DNA from: Paeniglutamicibacter terrestris
GTDB lineage: Bacteria > Actinomycetota > Actinomycetes > Actinomycetales > Micrococcaceae
Direction: 5' to 3'
Length of the DNA: 64,000 nt
NCBI RefSeq assembly: GCF_012271785.1
Contig: NZ_JAAWVT010000015.1
Coordinates: 1 to 64,000, forward strand
The translations under genes and the position numbers were made by a program. Below the pieces are notes generated by a model. That model made no database searches. It was not told the origin of the DNA and saw only the letters and a program-made list of their open reading frames with translations. Below, in pieces: positions 1-8,055 of the stretch (position 1 is the first letter of the stretch; each line of letters begins with the position of its first letter).

Positions 1-161
1 GCCATTGTCCAAACGGCGAGTACCTGCACCACAGCACCAAAAACCCCCGAAAAACCCCGGATTAGCAGCATTCTGCGTCCGAGTTTTGTAGTATCTGGAC
101 AAAAGATCGCCTTTGAGCGCTGCGTCACACCCAGCTCGCGGGCGGGTCATAGACTGTAAAT

Positions 162-1187
162 ATGCCTGAACTTCCAGAAAAGCTCTCCGCCAGCACACAC
201 CGGACTGATTCACTGCAGGATGCGCTCGGTTTCACCGAGCCGATCTTTAACGCTTCCATGGCCGGAGCCGCCGGCGGAGCACTTGCTGCTGCTGTTTCGG
301 CAGCTGGCGGGTTCGGCATGCTCGGCCTCGGCGGCAATGTCACCGCGGAGTGGATCGACCGGGAAGCTTCGCTAGCGGCCTCAGCCGGGCATAAATGGGG
401 GGCTGGGCTGATGGCATGGGTTTTGGAAGACTCCTTGGATCCACTACGCCAGGTGCTAGCCCACAACCCCGCCTTTGTCTGCATCAGTTTTGGGGAGCCT
501 GGCCCGGCCGCGGCACTGGCCCATGACTCCGGTGCACTGGTAGGCATGCAGGTCGGAAATGCGGCTGATCTGTCCCGCGCCTTAGAAGAGGACATCGATG
601 TGGTGATCTGCCGTGGCAATGAGGGTGGCGGACACGGGCGCAACGAGGTCTCCACACTCCCCTTACTCCAGCTCGCTTTGGAGCAGACCAACAAGCCGGT
701 CATAGCTGCCGGCGGACTGGCCACTTCCAGAGGAGTTGCGGCAGTGCTGGGCGCTGGCGCATCTGCCGCTTGGATCGGCACGCGCTTTGCTGCCGCCAAC
801 GAATCCATGAGTCAGCACAACATCAAGGAGGCAATCGGAGCGGCAGGAGTGGATGACACGGTATATACGCGGGCCTTTGATATTGCCCAACGCATCGCGT
901 GGCCCTCGGAATTCGGCGGAAGGGCCCTTCGTAACAATTTCAGTGACGCATGGGCCGAGCGCCTCGAGGACCTCAGTGCCGCGGTTGCCGTTGATGAGAC
1001 ACTCACCACCTCCGTTAATGCCGCCCGCGACAAGGCTGACCCAACACTGGCTCCGGTATATGCAGGCCAATCGGCCGGGCTCTCAACGGTAGGGCAGAGC
1101 GCCGCGGAGATCATCGCGGACCTTTCGGCCTTCCGCGCGGTACTCCAAGAGGTGGCCCAACGGTGGGATCGCCCCCGCATCGCCTAA
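162..1187 (+). CDS. Nitronate monooxygenase (2-nitropropane dioxygenase family)
   Basis: FMN-dependent TIM-barrel enzyme that oxidises alkyl nitronates such as propionate-3-nitronate; cytoplasmic. At 341 aa it has the usual family length. The N-terminal part carries the glycine/alanine-rich segment ending in GGFGMLGLGG (about residues 49-58). The GGGHGRNE segment places the family's catalytic histidine at about residue 158. PVIAAGGLATSRG followed by GAGASAAWIGTRF (about 179-209) is the FMN-phosphate binding region. The ATG at 162 is the first in-frame start before the conserved fold. It stands alone, convergent with panC 12 bp downstream. The exact nitronate substrate cannot be read from sequence. 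Confidence 0.85.
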   Translation: MPELPEKLSASTHRTDSLQDALGFTEPIFNASMAGAAGGALAAAVSAAGGFGMLGLGGNVTAEWIDREASLAASAGHKWGAGLMAWVLEDSLDPLRQVLAHNPAFVCISFGEPGPAAALAHDSGALVGMQVGNAADLSRALEEDIDVVICRGNEGGGHGRNEVSTLPLLQLALEQTNKPVIAAGGLATSRGVAAVLGAGASAAWIGTRFAAANESMSQHNIKEAIGAAGVDDTVYTRAFDIAQRIAWPSEFGGRALRNNFSDAWAERLEDLSAAVAVDETLTTSVNAARDKADPTLAPVYAGQSAGLSTVGQSAAEIIADLSAFRAVLQEVAQRWDRPRIA

Positions 1188-1199
1188 TGTTCTAGCAGT

Positions 1200-2138
1200 T
1201 CAGTAGCCCAAGGTCATATTGTCGATGAGCCGTACCTCGCCGACCTTCGCCGCCACCAGCAGGAGGCCCTGACCGGTGAACGGGGTGTCTTGGCAATTGA
1301 AGGCCAGCTCCTGCAAGGTGCGCGGATCAACCAATTCAAAGTAATCCAGCTCAACCAACGGTTCCATGGCAAATAATCCCGCGACGTCCTCCAGATAGAG
1401 CGGTTCGTGCCTATCCGCCCGTTCCCTCACTAAGCTCAGCGCTCGGTGAATGACCAAGGCGGCTTGGGCCTGTTCAGCGGTCAGGAATTGGTTGCGACTG
1501 GAAAGGGCCAAACCCTCTGCGCTGCGGATGATCGGAACCGAGCAAATCTCAACGGGGTAGTTCAGATCAGCTACCATGCGTTTGATGAGCACCAGCTGCT
1601 GGGCGTCCTTTTGGCCAAAGTATGCGCGGTAGGCGGTGGGGACTCCCAGCGCGGCAGGTGGCATGACATAGTGGAGCAGCTTGGCCACCACCGCCAGCAT
1701 CCCATCAAAGTGTCCCGGGCGCGCTGCACCCTCAAACTTCAGGCCCAGGTCCCCGGAATTAATCTTGATGAGCGGGCGGCCATCGGGGTAAACCTCCGTC
1801 GCCTCCGGAGCAAACACAATGTCGGCACCAGCGCGGGCCAGCAGCTCCACGTCTGCATCAAGGGTGCGTGGGTAGCGGTTGAAATCAGTCTGGTCATTAA
1901 ACTGCAGCTCGTTGACGAAGATGCTGACCACCAGGACATCATTTTGCGCTCTGGCGGTGGACACCAATGACGCATGGCCCGAGTGCAGTGCGCCCATGGT
2001 GGGCACCAGCCCTAGTGTTGCCCGTCCTCCCGCCCGCGGTTCGCTTGCCTCGAGGGCTCGCTGAATGGCGGTGGAAAGTTCTGCTGCGCTCCGGACGATC
2101 AGGGGCGTTCGGCGGGCGGAATCTGCTGGTGTGATCAC
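1200..2138 (-). CDS. panC: Pantothenate synthetase
   Basis: Condenses pantoate and beta-alanine with ATP hydrolysis to AMP, the last step of pantothenate (vitamin B5) synthesis. About 312 aa, slightly longer than the usual 280-300 because of an N-terminal tail. The nucleotidyl-transferase signature [11 protein letters not shown] lies at about residues 45-55, with HSGH corresponding to the HIGH motif. [16 protein letters not shown] and [10 protein letters not shown] are the other conserved active-site segments. GTG at 2138 is taken as start; a TTG immediately upstream (2141) is also possible, and neither has a strong Shine-Dalgarno. It is the last gene of the minus-strand run, 49 bp after the DUF2520 gene. 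panD is not in the window. Confidence 0.95.
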   Translation of the reverse strand: MITPADSARRTPLIVRSAAELSTAIQRALEASEPRAGGRATLGLVPTMGALHSGHASLVSTARAQNDVLVVSIFVNELQFNDQTDFNRYPRTLDADVELLARAGADIVFAPEATEVYPDGRPLIKINSGDLGLKFEGAARPGHFDGMLAVVAKLLHYVMPPAALGVPTAYRAYFGQKDAQQLVLIKRMVADLNYPVEICSVPIIRSAEGLALSSRNQFLTAEQAQAALVIHRALSLVRERADRHEPLYLEDVAGLFAMEPLVELDYFELVDPRTLQELAFNCQDTPFTGQGLLLVAAKVGEVRLIDNMTLGY

Positions 2139-2187
2139 CAAGTCAGTTTATCGCTGGCTTCACAGCTTGCCGCTCACCGTCGAGCGC

Positions 2188-3066
2188 TTATTGGCCCAAG
2201 GCGGCCAGAATGTCATCAAGCCGCTGGCTGGTGATCAGCCCGCGGGCGTGAGCACGCAGGGCGGTGGCACGGCTCATGGCCAGATAGCCCTCGCGAGTGT
2301 CGGGAGAAATATCCCCGGACTCCAGCGCCGCGCGGTGGGCAGCCACCGTCCGAACGTCTCCGCGGACCACCGGTCCGGTTAACGCACCCTCCCCTGAGGC
2401 CAACGCATTCTCCAATGAGGCGCGCATGAGGGCGGAGAGCATCCGGGCCGGGGCCTCAACCCCGATCCCCTTCAGAATCCCCGCGGACTGTCCCGCTACC
2501 GTCACCAGATGATTGGAGGCATGGGCCAAGGCCAGGTGGTACTTGACCCGGTCGTCTTCCGCGATCACCACCGGCTCCCCACCCATTTCGACCACCAGTG
2601 CCTGAGCGATGGGCAGCACCATGTTCGCTGCAGTGATGCCAAAGACGCAATCGGTGAGCCTGTCTAGGTCCATGCTCATCCCGGTGAACGTCATGGCGGG
2701 GTGGATGGCCAGCCCGATTGCTCCGGCCGCCATGGCCGGTGCCAACACTTCGGTGCCGTAACGTCCGGCGGTATGCACCACCAGCTGCCCCACCTGCCAG
2801 TGCCCCGCATCGGCAAGGCCCTGAACCAGTTCGGCCAGCGCGTCGTCGGGCACCGCCAGGATCACCAGCTCGGCACGGCGTAGGATCTCCGGGATCTGTA
2901 GCACCGGCACACCGGGAAGCAGTAGTTCTGCGCGATCACGCGAGGTCTCGGAGACCGCATGGACTCCGACGATCTGATGCTCGGCGGCGCGCAGTGCCGC
3001 CCCGAGGACCGCACCGACCTTACCTGCACCGATGATGCCTACGCCTAGGCGTCCCGGCTTACCCAT
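2188..3066 (-). CDS. Rossmann-fold / DUF2520 protein (ketopantoate-reductase-like)
   Basis: About 292 aa. The N-terminal NAD(P)-binding Rossmann domain shows VGIIGAGKVGAVLG (GxGxxG) at about residues 8-21 and the strand VILAVPDDAL that follows in 6-phosphogluconate/ketopantoate reductase-like proteins. The C-terminal half is the DUF2520 helical domain (about 140-280; IHPAMTFTG, HLALAHASNHLVTV). Start is ATG 3066, preceded by AAGGAG at 7 nt spacing; the ATG at 3072 sits too close to that site. It begins just after the PH-domain gene and lies directly upstream of panC, an arrangement also known from mycobacteria. The location suggests a pantothenate-related dehydrogenase, but the reaction is not established. 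Confidence 0.8.
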   Translation of the reverse strand: MGKPGRLGVGIIGAGKVGAVLGAALRAAEHQIVGVHAVSETSRDRAELLLPGVPVLQIPEILRRAELVILAVPDDALAELVQGLADAGHWQVGQLVVHTAGRYGTEVLAPAMAAGAIGLAIHPAMTFTGMSMDLDRLTDCVFGITAANMVLPIAQALVVEMGGEPVVIAEDDRVKYHLALAHASNHLVTVAGQSAGILKGIGVEAPARMLSALMRASLENALASGEGALTGPVVRGDVRTVAAHRAALESGDISPDTREGYLAMSRATALRAHARGLITSQRLDDILAALGQ

Positions 3067-3068
3067 GT

Positions 3069-4595
3069 TCATACTCCTTTTTCCAGCCAATGATTTGAGT
3101 CCGAGGTCTTGCGCGCGGCGGCCGCCCGATCCGCTTGTTCGAGGAACAGCTCACGACCGTGCCCAATATCGAGCTGCCGCACCATCGGCGTCACGGGACC
3201 CGCAATGGTGGACAGGTATAGATCCGCCACCTCAAACCGACGAGCCAGCGGTCCCTGTTTCAGGCTCAATCCCTGGGTACGAGCGTGCGGGACGATGGCT
3301 AGGGTGCGGTGCAGTGCCCCATTGCGTGCCACCAGTGCGGTGGTGGTCAGCGCATAACCCTGTCGGGCGTGAGCCAAGGGAGCTAGGGGGCGAACTCGTG
3401 CCGGGGAGGTGATGAAACCAAATTCGGTGCCCGCGCCGTTGACCGCAGCGGCGAAGAATTCACGCGGATTTGTTGTTCCGGGGTCGGGCAGGACCACTGA
3501 AAGCACCGCCAAGACGTCTTCGAAGGTCCCCACCGGCAGCAGCACGCTGCGTGATCCTCCGTCGTTGGCATCGTCCCCGCCAATGCCAGCCACGTTCACC
3601 GACATCTTGTACCAACCCAGCTTCCGCCACAGTAGCGGAGCACTGATCTTAATGGCGGCCACCCGGCCCGGTGGCACACTCTGGTGACGGGTATCAAGCA
3701 ATCCGTAGCTCAGGCGCAGGCCCTCGGCGCTGGTGGCAGCGGTGAAGTTGTAGCCGGTGTTCAGGTTGTTCCACAGCGCGGTGCCCATGCCCAGGAAAGC
3801 GGGAAGCAAGTAAAAGGGGGTGAACCCATCGATCAGTGACATCAGCACGGCCGCGGCGATGATGCCGAGAACTAGGGTGATGCTCACCGGGCGTAAGACC
3901 ATGGAGATGATCAGCCGAGCGACGGGCACTCGGAGCACCACTCGCTCTTCGGTTCCGGCGGCGGGTGCCGTCGCGACGCCGGCTTCCGGGTTCGGCTCGG
4001 CCACCGGCCGCGCAGCGGAGCCACTCTCGGACTCCTGCACGGCGGGGACCGAGGGACGGCCTGCTGCCCGCGCCAGGATGGTAGTGCGCAAATCGCGGGC
4101 CACCGAAAGCTTCACAAAGGATAAGTGCATGGCTGAGGAGCCGGAATCTGCAACATCAAATCGGAGCTCGGCCAAGCCAAGGATCCGGGCCACCAAGGGT
4201 TGGGCAATATCGATGGACTGCACTCGATCGATGCGGGCCTGGCGTTGCTGCCTAAAAATCATCCCGGAGTTGACGTTCACGTGGCGATCGGTGATTTGGT
4301 ACTTGGTGAACCACCAAGTGCCAAAGAATCCCAGCAGCACCAGCAATAAAATGCCTGCTCCAATGAGCAGCGGCACCAAGAGTGGTGTCTGGGAGACGAC
4401 CTCGGGTGCCGGGTAGGGGTCTTCGCCCTCAACGAGGGAAGAAAGCATGTTTTGTCCGTACACGAAGGCCACGGCAATCACCGCCAGCCAGCCGCGCACC
4501 AGCGGAGAGGCCGGGTGAACCCGCTGCCACGGTTCGGTTGGATCCGGCGCCGATTCACTAATAAACCCGGACTCGGGGGTGGGGCCGGAACTCAT
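3069..4595 (-). CDS. Bacterial PH (bPH2) domain membrane protein, YdbT-like, three repeats
   Basis: 508 aa. A short charged N-terminus is followed by hydrophobic segments at about residues 33-55 and 70-95, then a first bPH2 domain (about 97-180, with the typical ITDRHVNVNSGMIFRQQ opening). A proline/alanine-rich linker, further membrane segments (about 228-280), a second bPH2 (YNFTAATSAEGLRLSYGLLD) and a third near the C-terminus (YALTTTALVARNGALHR) follow. This is the YdbT layout. Bacterial PH-domain proteins of this class are poorly characterised. It overlaps the smaller bPH2 gene upstream by 4 bp (ATGA), so the two are translationally coupled and probably form a complex. Confidence 0.8.
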   Translation of the reverse strand: MSSGPTPESGFISESAPDPTEPWQRVHPASPLVRGWLAVIAVAFVYGQNMLSSLVEGEDPYPAPEVVSQTPLLVPLLIGAGILLLVLLGFFGTWWFTKYQITDRHVNVNSGMIFRQQRQARIDRVQSIDIAQPLVARILGLAELRFDVADSGSSAMHLSFVKLSVARDLRTTILARAAGRPSVPAVQESESGSAARPVAEPNPEAGVATAPAAGTEERVVLRVPVARLIISMVLRPVSITLVLGIIAAAVLMSLIDGFTPFYLLPAFLGMGTALWNNLNTGYNFTAATSAEGLRLSYGLLDTRHQSVPPGRVAAIKISAPLLWRKLGWYKMSVNVAGIGGDDANDGGSRSVLLPVGTFEDVLAVLSVVLPDPGTTNPREFFAAAVNGAGTEFGFITSPARVRPLAPLAHARQGYALTTTALVARNGALHRTLAIVPHARTQGLSLKQGPLARRFEVADLYLSTIAGPVTPMVRQLDIGHGRELFLEQADRAAAARKTSDSNHWLEKGV

Positions 4596-5104
4596 AGTCC
4601 GGCCAATCGTGCTTCGCCGCGCGCTGTCAGTGCCTCGCGCAGACGCGTTCCCTCGGCCAGTGGCAGGCCGGGAATCTCGGCGGTGGCATCAGCGGCAGCG
4701 GTATGGAGTTTCACCTTGCACAGCCCCAGCATCCGATCGATCGGACCCACCGCGACGTCGATGAATTGCATCCGGCCGTAGGGAATTACCAGGACCTTTT
4801 GAAACATCAAGCCCTGGCGCACCAGCAGATCATCCTCGCGCTCGGCATAACCGATGGCCGCCACCTGGCGTGGGATCAGCATCAGCCGAATAAGATCGAT
4901 CAGCAGTGTGAGCGCGGGGGCGACGATAGCCAGCCAGAGCGGGAAGCCTGCCCACACCCCGGTGAGGCGCAGCACCAACGGCACACAGAGCACAAGCAGC
5001 ATCAGCAACGCACCAATACCCCAACCCACCAGGCGCACCTTCGTGTAGCTGGGGGACACTCGAGTCCAGGTCAGACCCTGAGGGTCAATTGGTTCCTGCT
5101 GCAT
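4592..5104 (-). CDS. Bacterial PH (bPH2) domain membrane protein, YdbS-like
   Basis: About 170 aa. Two hydrophobic segments (about residues 24-45 and 50-68) precede a single bPH2 domain carrying AIGYAEREDDLLVRQGLMFQK and IPYGRMQFIDVAVGPIDR. Start chosen at ATG 5104 (MQQEPIDPQ), with AAGGA about 10 nt upstream, overlapping the end of the DUF3180 gene by 20 bp. The longer frame further upstream encodes basic, non-conserved sequence inside DUF3180 and is rejected. A YdbS/YdbT pair is common in Gram-positive bacteria; a membrane function is inferred, substrate unknown. Confidence 0.8.
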   Translation of the reverse strand: MQQEPIDPQGLTWTRVSPSYTKVRLVGWGIGALLMLLVLCVPLVLRLTGVWAGFPLWLAIVAPALTLLIDLIRLMLIPRQVAAIGYAEREDDLLVRQGLMFQKVLVIPYGRMQFIDVAVGPIDRMLGLCKVKLHTAAADATAEIPGLPLAEGTRLREALTARGEARLAGL

Positions 5105-5585
5105 ATCCTTGATCGTCCTTGCCCTCGGTCTTGGCCTCCGGAGTCGAGGGATCTTCCGGGGGTAGTTTGCAGAACTGTTCCACAACCCATCCCACGATAA
5201 CCATCACCAGGGCGCCACCGATCATCACCAAGGATGATTTCACGGCCATACTTCCCATCCCGGAGGCGGCGAACAGGCCCAAAAGGATTCCGCCATGCCA
5301 TCCGGCGATGGTGGTGCCGGCATAAACACTGGCCTGGGCCAGCACCAGGGTGCGGGCGGCGGTGATCGGATTGACCCGTTTCGTGCTCTTCCCACTGGTG
5401 AAACGCTTAATACGGATGCCCATGATCAGGGTGAACAGGCTCGCTGCCCCCATGGTTACCAGTGAGGTCAGGTGCAGCAGCGGAACCGGGTAGCCAGCAG
5501 CGGTGGCGAGGATCTGGCTGGCGTAACCGGCAACCATCCCCAGAAGAAGCACCGTGAAAACCCACAGTGGCCGCAAGGAATTCAT
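5085..5585 (-). CDS. DUF3180 membrane protein
   Basis: About 166 aa integral membrane protein with four predicted transmembrane segments: near the start (LWVFTVLLLGMVAGYA), in the second quarter (LTSLVTMGAASLFTLIMG), in the middle (VLAQASVYAGTTIAGW) and near the C-terminus (SLVMIGGALVMVIVGWVVEQ). A short acidic tail follows. DUF3180 proteins sit next to folK in many Actinobacteria, as here, 4 bp downstream of folK. Start chosen at ATG 5585; longer in-frame extensions would run into folK. No function is known and the sequence offers no catalytic motif. Confidence 0.8.
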   Translation of the reverse strand: MNSLRPLWVFTVLLLGMVAGYASQILATAAGYPVPLLHLTSLVTMGAASLFTLIMGIRIKRFTSGKSTKRVNPITAARTLVLAQASVYAGTTIAGWHGGILLGLFAASGMGSMAVKSSLVMIGGALVMVIVGWVVEQFCKLPPEDPSTPEAKTEGKDDQGYAAGTN

Positions 5586-5589
5586 GGCT

Positions 5590-6090
5590 CTAGGCCCCCG
5601 CCCGAGCGCGACGGATCTCCGGAGTATCGGCCGCGGCCGCGGCAAGTTCGCTAACCCGTTGGCCATTAAGCTGTGCATCTGGTTCCATCCAGGCCCAGGG
5701 CACCAGCACAAAACCGCGGATTGCTGCGCGCGGGTGCGGCAGCGTGAGCACCGGATCGGTGCTTTGGCTCTGCCCGTAGGTGATCACGTCGATGTCCAGG
5801 GTGCGCGGTCCCCAACGCACCTCGCGGGTGCGGTGGTGTTCGGCTTCAATGCTCTGGCACGCGGCAAGAAGGTCCAGCGGCTCCAGGCTGGTATTGATGC
5901 GCACCACCAGATTCAGGAAGTCGGGCTGTCCTTCCGGACCGCCCACGGGCTTGGTCACGGCGGTGTCCGAGACGGCTACCAGCTCGATCCCGGTGGTGGC
6001 GCCCAGCTCGGCAACTGCCGCGGCCAAGGTACCTGCGCGTTCACCGAGGTTCGAACCGAGGGCCAGCAGGCACGAAACCATCGGACTCAC
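5590..6090 (-). CDS. folK: 2-amino-4-hydroxy-6-hydroxymethyldihydropteridine diphosphokinase
   Basis: HPPK transfers pyrophosphate from ATP to 6-hydroxymethyl-7,8-dihydropterin, giving the substrate for FolP. 166 aa, normal length. The N-terminal LLALGSNLGER and the signature RWGPRTLDIDVITYG (about residues 96-110, with the magnesium-binding aspartates DID) are diagnostic. A GTG start at 6090 overlaps the folB stop as GTGA; ATG 6081 three codons later is an alternative. It is part of the contiguous folE-folP-folB-folK run. Confidence 0.95.
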   Translation of the reverse strand: MSPMVSCLLALGSNLGERAGTLAAAVAELGATTGIELVAVSDTAVTKPVGGPEGQPDFLNLVVRINTSLEPLDLLAACQSIEAEHHRTREVRWGPRTLDIDVITYGQSQSTDPVLTLPHPRAAIRGFVLVPWAWMEPDAQLNGQRVSELAAAAADTPEIRRARAGA

Positions 6091-6473
6091 TCCCGTTCGC
6101 GATAAATGTGGATGGTGACGTCACTGAACGTCACGGTGATCGGTGCCTTGGGCTTGTGCACGATGACCTCCACCCCCATCACGGTGGGGAAAGAGGCAAG
6201 AATCGCCGCGGCGGTCTTTTCCGCCAGGGTCTCAATCAGGTCCCAGGGGCCGTCCTGAATCTGGGTCACCACCAGCTCTCCGAGTTCGCCATAGTGCGCG
6301 GTGTCGGCGACGTTATCGCTGGCTGCCGCGCGGCGGATGTCGGTATGCAGCACCACGTCCAGCGTGAAGGGCTGACCGTCACGCTTTTCGTGCTCAAATA
6401 CGCCGTGGTAGCCCACCGCGGTAATCCCGGAGAGGGTAATGGTATCGCTGCGCATGGTGTTGGAGATGCCCAT
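6087..6473 (-). CDS. folB: Dihydroneopterin aldolase
   Basis: Converts 7,8-dihydroneopterin to 6-hydroxymethyl-7,8-dihydropterin and glycolaldehyde. 128 aa, typical. The signature GITAVGYHGVFEHEKRDGQPF near residues 16-36 and IETLAEKTAAAIL with the pterin-anchoring glutamate in the second half identify it. ATG at 6473 is used; another Met six codons in is possible. It lies 10 bp after folP and overlaps folK by 4 bp. Confidence 0.94.
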   Translation of the reverse strand: MGISNTMRSDTITLSGITAVGYHGVFEHEKRDGQPFTLDVVLHTDIRRAAASDNVADTAHYGELGELVVTQIQDGPWDLIETLAEKTAAAILASFPTVMGVEVIVHKPKAPITVTFSDVTIHIYRERE

Positions 6474-6483
6474 GGTCTCGGGC

Positions 6484-7401
6484 CTAGAGCGCCGGGACGC
6501 GGGAATTCATCCACGCACCGGCGACCTTGATGGCGGCCAGGGAGGACGGCACATCGTGCACACGAACGCCCCAGGCGCCGTTGGCGGCTGCCAGTGCGCT
6601 GGTGGCTGCGGTGGCGGCGTCACGCTCGGCGGGAGCCGCCGGCTTGCCATCCTGGCGGAGCAATTCGCCCAAGAAGCGCTTGCGGCTGGTGCCCACCAAG
6701 ACGCGGTGACCCAGCGCGGTGAAGCGGTCTAGGGCACGCAGCAAATCCCAGTTGTGTTCGTGATCTTTGGCGAAGCCGAGCCCCGGATCAAGGATGAGGG
6801 CTTCTGGCTTCACGCCGGCGGCGATAAAGCGTGAGCGCAGTTCTTCGAGTTCCGCCAAAACCTCGGAGACCACGTCGGTGTAGTTGGCCTCGGTGACCAT
6901 GTTCCCGGCGTCCCCGCGGCGGTGCATCAGCACGTAGGGGGCACCCGTTTCGGCCATCAGCGCCGGCATATCGGGTTCGTGGGTCAGTCCCGAGACGTCG
7001 TTGATGATGTGCGCACCCGCGGCCAGGGCAGCCCGGGCGGTGGAGGTATGCATGGTATCAACCGAGATGATCGCCCCGGCCTTGGCCAGCGCGGTGATCA
7101 CCGGAAGGATGCGAGCCTGTTCGACCGCCGGGTCCACCGGTACCGCACCGGGGCGGGTGGATTCCCCGCCAATGTCGATGATGTCCGCCCCGCCGTAGTA
7201 CATGGCCAGACCGTGGGAGATGGCGTCATCAACCAACAGATATTTCCCACCATCGGAGAAGGAATCGTCGTTGATGTTCAGGATGCCCATGACAAGTGTG
7301 CGATCGCTTGGCAGATCTGCCATGGTGCGGGCGGTGGATTTGCGGATGATGGGCATCGGGCTGGTGGCCGGGCCGGTTCCGGGGATCGCTCCAAGTGACA
7401 T
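6484..7401 (-). CDS. folP: Dihydropteroate synthase
   Basis: Joins hydroxymethyldihydropterin pyrophosphate and p-aminobenzoate; the sulfonamide target. About 305 aa when started at ATG 7401 (MSLGAIPG); a longer upstream frame would overlap folE and is basic and non-conserved. Both family signatures are visible: VMGILNINDDSFSDGG and DIIDIGGESTRPGA, plus the loop LVGTSRKRFLG near the C-terminus. The commoner TPDSFSDGG reads NDDSFSDGG here. It lies 11 bp downstream of folE in the fol operon. Confidence 0.95.
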   Translation of the reverse strand: MSLGAIPGTGPATSPMPIIRKSTARTMADLPSDRTLVMGILNINDDSFSDGGKYLLVDDAISHGLAMYYGGADIIDIGGESTRPGAVPVDPAVEQARILPVITALAKAGAIISVDTMHTSTARAALAAGAHIINDVSGLTHEPDMPALMAETGAPYVLMHRRGDAGNMVTEANYTDVVSEVLAELEELRSRFIAAGVKPEALILDPGLGFAKDHEHNWDLLRALDRFTALGHRVLVGTSRKRFLGELLRQDGKPAAPAERDAATAATSALAAANGAWGVRVHDVPSSLAAIKVAGAWMNSRVPAL

Positions 7402-7412
7402 GGGGGTGTTTC

Positions 7413-8024
7413 CTACTTTCCGAGGATGAGGCTCATGGCCTCTGCGCGGGTGGCCGGTTCGCGGAGTTGGCCACGGACGGCGCTGGTAACGGTCTTGGCG
7501 CCCGGTTTGCGGACGCCTCGCATGGACATGCACATGTGTTCACATTCGATCACGACGATGGCGCCGCGTGGGTTCAGGTGCTCGACCAAAGCGTTAACGA
7601 TTTGGGTGGTCAGGCGTTCCTGAACCTGCGGTCGGCGGGCATAAACCTCCACCAAGCGGGCCAACTTGCTCAGCCCGGTCACCTTGCCCTCGGGGCCGGG
7701 AATGTATCCGACGTGCGCGCTGCCGTGGAAAGGCACCAGGTGATGCTCGCAGGTCGAATAGAACGAGATGTCCTTAACCAGCACCAACTCGTCATGTTCG
7801 ATGTCAAAGGTGGTGCCCAGATGGTCGGCCGGGTCCTCGTGCAGGCCGGCAAAAAACTCCGAGTAGGCCTTGGCCACACGTTTAGGTGTGTCCAACAGCC
7901 CGTCGCGACTCGGATCCTCGCCGATGGCAAAAAGGATCTCGCGCACGGCGTTTTCAATCCGGACCAGGTCAACGCCACCGGCGCCCTGGATGGTCTCATC
8001 TTCAAACTGATCGATCTGAATCAC
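7413..8024 (-). CDS. folE: GTP cyclohydrolase I
   Basis: Catalyses GTP to 7,8-dihydroneopterin triphosphate, the first step of folate synthesis. 203 aa, GTG start. The segment [13 protein letters not shown] carries the zinc cysteine and histidines, HVGYIPG follows, and [10 protein letters not shown] and [15 protein letters not shown] contain the second zinc cysteine. This is the classic zinc-dependent FolE rather than FolE2. It begins the fol gene run, 31 bp downstream of ftsH. Confidence 0.96.
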   Translation of the reverse strand: MIQIDQFEDETIQGAGGVDLVRIENAVREILFAIGEDPSRDGLLDTPKRVAKAYSEFFAGLHEDPADHLGTTFDIEHDELVLVKDISFYSTCEHHLVPFHGSAHVGYIPGPEGKVTGLSKLARLVEVYARRPQVQERLTTQIVNALVEHLNPRGAIVVIECEHMCMSMRGVRKPGAKTVTSAVRGQLREPATRAEAMSLILGK

Positions 8025-8055
8025 GCTTCCGATCCTAGCCTGTGTGTGCTGTGGG

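Noticed and set aside
1-161. Partial gene at the left edge
   Set aside because: All frames are short and lack a recognisable product; treated as intergenic upstream of the nitronate monooxygenase gene.
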